Origin: Ardenticatenaceae bacterium
GTDB lineage: Bacteria; Chloroflexota; Anaerolineae; Promineifilales; Promineifilaceae
Assembly (NCBI GenBank): GCA_020634565.1
Contig: JACKBN010000012.1
Span: forward strand, 1 to 64,000
Reading direction: 5' to 3'
DNA length: 64,000 bases
Shown: positions 61,459-64,000 of the stretch, piece after piece
How the letters are laid out: the number at the start of each line of letters is the position of its first letter
Numbering within the stretch: position 1 is the stretch's first letter
Translations under genes and position numbers: made by a program
The notes under the pieces: model-generated
Seen by the model: the letters and a program-made list of their open reading frames with translations, nothing else
Databases searched by the model: none
Told to the model about the DNA's origin: nothing

Positions 61459-61524
61459 ACCGCGGAGGGCGCGGAGAGCCCAGAGTTTTTGTTTTTCTCT
61501 GCGACCTCCGCGTTCTCTGCGGTT
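61459..61524. repeat. palindromic element, CGCAGAG/CGCGGAG-arm family
   Basis: ACCGCGGAGGGCGCGGAGAG (left arm to 61485) and a complementary right arm from 61497 ending TCTCTGCGGTT. It lies between the clp-type gene and the papain-like gene. Confidence 0.8.
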
Positions 61525-61528
61525 AATT

Positions 61529-63736
61529 TTAGTTCATTTTGAAGATGAGTTCGTTGTTGGTGGCGTCTACGGTAACGGCCGTTTCTCCACCCGTTGCCCC
61601 TGCTTGACTCAGCAAAAAGTTGGCCAGCGGCTCACGTAAGTGGCGGGCGATGATGCGCCGCAGCGGACGGGCACCAAACTCGGGCTGATCGTTTTGGGCC
61701 AGCAGCCACTGCTTGGCCGCGTCGGTCAGCGTCAGGGTGATGTTTTGGTTGGCTGCCAGCTTGAACTCTTTCTTCAACAGCAAATCGAGGATAAGGCCGA
61801 GCTGATCGCCAGTGAGCTGGTGGAACAAAATGATTTCGTCCAGCCGGTTCAGAAATTCGGGGCGGAAGAAGCGATGTACGTCTTCCATCACCAAATCTTT
61901 CTCGGTTTCGCCGATAGTCGGCACGAGCATGTGGCGCGCGCCCAGGTTGCTGGTCATGATGACCACCGCTTCGCTGAACGTCGCTTGCCGCCCCTGGCTG
62001 TCCGTCAGGCGACCCTCTTCCATCACTTGCAGCAGCACATCAAACACGCGTTGGTGCGCTTTTTCCACCTCGTCGAACAGGATGACCGTGTACGGCCGTT
62101 CCCGCACAAAATTGGTCAACTGCCCGCCACCCTGAAAACCGACGTAGCCTGGCGGTGCGCCAATCAGCTTGTTGACGCTTGCCTCTTCCTGGTACTCGCT
62201 CATGTCCAGCACCAGCATCGCATCTTCAGAGCCAAACATGAACTCCGCCAGCGCCTTGGCCAGCTCCGATTTACCCACGCCGCTTGGCCCCAAAAAGAGA
62301 AAAGAACCAATCGGCCGTTTGGGATCGCGCAAGCCCACGCGGGCTGTTTTTACGGCACGACTCACGGCAAGAACGGCCGTTTCCTGCCCAATGATCCGGC
62401 TGTGCAAATGTTCCACCATGTTGGCGTATTTGCCCCGCTCGTCTTCACCCAACTTGCTTACCGGCACGTTAGTAATTTGCGCCGCCGCCTCCAACACATC
62501 TTCGGGATCCAGGCGGTTATCGGGGGCAATACCGGGGTAAATGTCTTCTGGACTCGAAGAGTCGATGCGCACCAGGGCACAGCCGCGCTCGATGAGCTGT
62601 ATCGCAGCGGCGGGTAGGGCGATGGTTTTAAGGTATTGGCTGGCAATTTGAGCGGCCGTTTCCATCGAGTCGAGATTGATTTCAACTTCATACTCACTTT
62701 TCAGCCGCTCCTCGTGAGCATGCAGCACCGAAATAGTTTCCTTCACGGTGGTCGGCGGCACGTTGAGCCGTTGCGTGTTCTGGCGGATGAGGTTGTTCTG
62801 GCTCAGCAGTTCGTAATCCCCCGGCGTGGTGGTGCCGATGATGATTTGCTCATTGCCTAGCAGCGCTTTTTGCAGTTCGCGGTTCACCTGGTCGGGGAAC
62901 GGAGCGCGCAGCCGGTCGGCAAAAAAGCGCTGGATGTTGGGCACCAGCAGCACGCCGCCGCTGGCCCGGCGCAGCCCGGCGCGCATTGCCGCTAGCGGAT
63001 TTTCCAATAGGGCCGTTTCGCTAATCTGCACCAGCGAGCGCAAATTGGCAAAGCCGTTCCCCTCGGCGATGGCCTGAGCCAAACTTTGCCCCAGGGTGCG
63101 CTTGCCTGCGCCTTCTGGCCCCACCAAAATGACATGCCGGTTTTGCGCCAGCGAGATCAGGCTGATCAGGTCGCGCAGCAGTTCTTGGCGCTCGTACACA
63201 ATCGTGGTGCGCCCCTCTTTCGCTTCAGACACAAAATCGTGGATGATAGGCGTGCCTTCTTGCCCCACGTCGTTGAGCAGGGTGAGAACGGCCGTTGGGT
63301 TCACGCCAGCCCGTTGCAAAACGGCCGATGTGGTGATGGGATGCTGGGCCATCGCCGCCAAAACGTGGCCGGAACCTGCTTTCAGTTCCTCCCGCGCCTG
63401 GGCCATCGTCAGCCCCTCGTCAATGACGACGAGCATTTCTTCATCCAGGGCAATATCCTTGCCAAAATCATCGGTGAAGTAGAATTTGGCGTTGCGGCCT
63501 TTGTTGGTGTGTGCCATCATCTCCACACGGCGCGTCAGGTCGTCCAGATCGAAGCCGCGCTGCTGCTGGAGCTGTTGCAAAATTTGGTACGCCACCGATT
63601 TGGGCTCGTCCAAAAAGGTGCGCAGCAGCAGGTGAGGCGTCAGCAGCTTGATCTGGTACTCGCTCAGCTTGCTGCCCGCCGTGGTCATCAGTCCGGCCAA
63701 TTCAGATGTGGGGATGTTTGGATTCAGGTTGCTCAT
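61529..63736 (-). CDS. ClpA/B/C-type AAA+ ATPase with degenerate first nucleotide site
   Basis: 735 aa. Clp N domain (1-140), D1 module with Walker A GPEGAGKRT (Lys212) and D2 with GPSGVGKSE (Lys489). D2 has Walker B VILFDEVEKAH, sensor 1 TSNLG and the Clp C-terminal domain (PEFLNRLDEIILF; FGARPLRRII). D1 lacks the acidic Walker B: ILFIDE of relatives is LLVPNIQRFF here, so D1 probably binds but does not hydrolyse ATP. The middle coiled coil of ClpB is not present. Unfoldase, possibly without ClpP. Confidence 0.88.
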   Translation of the reverse strand: MSNLNPNIPTSELAGLMTTAGSKLSEYQIKLLTPHLLLRTFLDEPKSVAYQILQQLQQQRGFDLDDLTRRVEMMAHTNKGRNAKFYFTDDFGKDIALDEEMLVVIDEGLTMAQAREELKAGSGHVLAAMAQHPITTSAVLQRAGVNPTAVLTLLNDVGQEGTPIIHDFVSEAKEGRTTIVYERQELLRDLISLISLAQNRHVILVGPEGAGKRTLGQSLAQAIAEGNGFANLRSLVQISETALLENPLAAMRAGLRRASGGVLLVPNIQRFFADRLRAPFPDQVNRELQKALLGNEQIIIGTTTPGDYELLSQNNLIRQNTQRLNVPPTTVKETISVLHAHEERLKSEYEVEINLDSMETAAQIASQYLKTIALPAAAIQLIERGCALVRIDSSSPEDIYPGIAPDNRLDPEDVLEAAAQITNVPVSKLGEDERGKYANMVEHLHSRIIGQETAVLAVSRAVKTARVGLRDPKRPIGSFLFLGPSGVGKSELAKALAEFMFGSEDAMLVLDMSEYQEEASVNKLIGAPPGYVGFQGGGQLTNFVRERPYTVILFDEVEKAHQRVFDVLLQVMEEGRLTDSQGRQATFSEAVVIMTSNLGARHMLVPTIGETEKDLVMEDVHRFFRPEFLNRLDEIILFHQLTGDQLGLILDLLLKKEFKLAANQNITLTLTDAAKQWLLAQNDQPEFGARPLRRIIARHLREPLANFLLSQAGATGGETAVTVDATNNELIFKMN

Positions 63737-63785
63737 GGTGGCAATGTTACATCGCCCGCGCCCGTTCTGCCAACCAAGAAAATTT

Positions 63786-63851
63786 ACCGCAGAGGACGCG
63801 GAGAACGCAGAGAAAAAGAAAAACTCCGTGGCCTTCGCTCGCTCTGCGGTT
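63786..63851. repeat. palindromic element, CGCAGAG-arm family
   Basis: ACCGCAGAGGACGCGGAGAA (left arm to 63812) and right arm 63824-63851 ending CGCTCTGCGGTT, with an AAAAAGAAAA centre. It lies between the clp-type gene and the incomplete gene at the window edge. Confidence 0.8.
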
Positions 63852-63858
63852 AAAAAAT

Positions 63859-64000
63859 TTAGCCCAAAATTTCCTTCTCAGCAGCGAGGATTTGGCGGAG
63901 TTTGGCTTTGCGATGGGCACCACGTAAGGTTTCCAGGGTGCGGATGCCCAGTGGGTCGATTTTTTCGCGTAGGAGTTGAAGCTCTTCGGCCGTGGGCGGC
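63859..64000 (-). CDS. C-terminal end of an incomplete gene, unrecognised
   Basis: Minus-strand frame open to the window edge, stop TAA at 63859-63861. It reads PPTAEELQLLREKIDPLGIR, then TLETLRGAHRKAKLRQILAA and EKEILG: a charged helical tail. The start lies beyond 64000. No family recognised. Confidence 0.6.
   Translation of the reverse strand, partial: PPTAEELQLLREKIDPLGIRTLETLRGAHRKAKLRQILAAEKEILG

Noticed and set aside
1..64000. Insertion sequences, prophage or integrative element
   Set aside because: No transposase, integrase or phage structural gene was found; the only mobile-like signal is the GxxExxY/palindrome family.

Overview
The window looks like chromosomal DNA of a Chloroflexota bacterium, probably Anaerolineae-like. 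This is an inference from gene content (CbpA/DnaK cluster, DUF2723 membrane protein, FhaA/FhaB pair, ParB-like/universal-stress fusions, VKOR/DsbA pair, ExeM-type nuclease); no rRNA is present to confirm it. No phage, plasmid, IS transposase or CRISPR array was seen. Genes lie on both strands in short operons.

Layout. 0-8 kb: chaperones (cbpA-type J protein, dnaK, hsp20), then an FtsX/MacB-type ABC exporter. 8-13 kb: small membrane protein and a secreted LTD/exonuclease-phosphatase nuclease split by a frameshift, then tRNA-Gly(CCC). 13-23 kb: degenerate receivers, a NarL/GAF-kinase two-component system, rpsT, CBS proteins, a dihydroorotate-dehydrogenase-like enzyme and a DsbA-VKOR disulfide pair. 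23-30 kb: tRNA-Pro, tRNA-Gly and tRNA-Met, a broken DUF2723 protein, a Ser/Thr kinase with TPRs facing a metallophosphatase. 30-40.6 kb: a complete histidine operon (G-D-C-B-H-A-HAD-F-I-DUF429-E, transcribed leftward) preceded by a His-rich leader peptide and attenuator. 40.6-52 kb: choice-of-anchor protein, two tandem ParB-like/USP proteins, an M24 peptidase, unknowns, and selD with an in-frame UGA. 52-56 kb: FHA proteins and a spermidine/putrescine-type transporter (potD-potB-potC). 56-64 kb: a large metzincin-like protein, a papain-like partner, a Clp/AAA+ ATPase and a gene end.

Four signals stand out. (1) The octamer ACGGCCGT occurs about 90 times in 64 kb, roughly one per 700 bp, mostly inside genes: a HIP1-like highly iterated palindrome. 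(2) A family of about 70-bp imperfect palindromes with CGCAAAG/CGCAGAG arms occurs in gene junctions. One copy has a GxxExxY (PD-(D/E)XK nuclease-like) gene between its arms, and another lies in frame inside hisC. A different repeat lies in frame inside hisF, and a remnant may lie in hisH. (3) The his operon has a leader peptide with six His in seven codons and three alternative hairpins. (4) selD codes Sec at its catalytic position, followed by a SECIS-like hairpin.

Between about 12.4 and 29 kb at least ten single-base frameshifts break otherwise good genes, while 30-64 kb shows none. Sequencing or assembly error in that part is at least as likely as true gene decay, so the broken genes are annotated as pieces of one gene.
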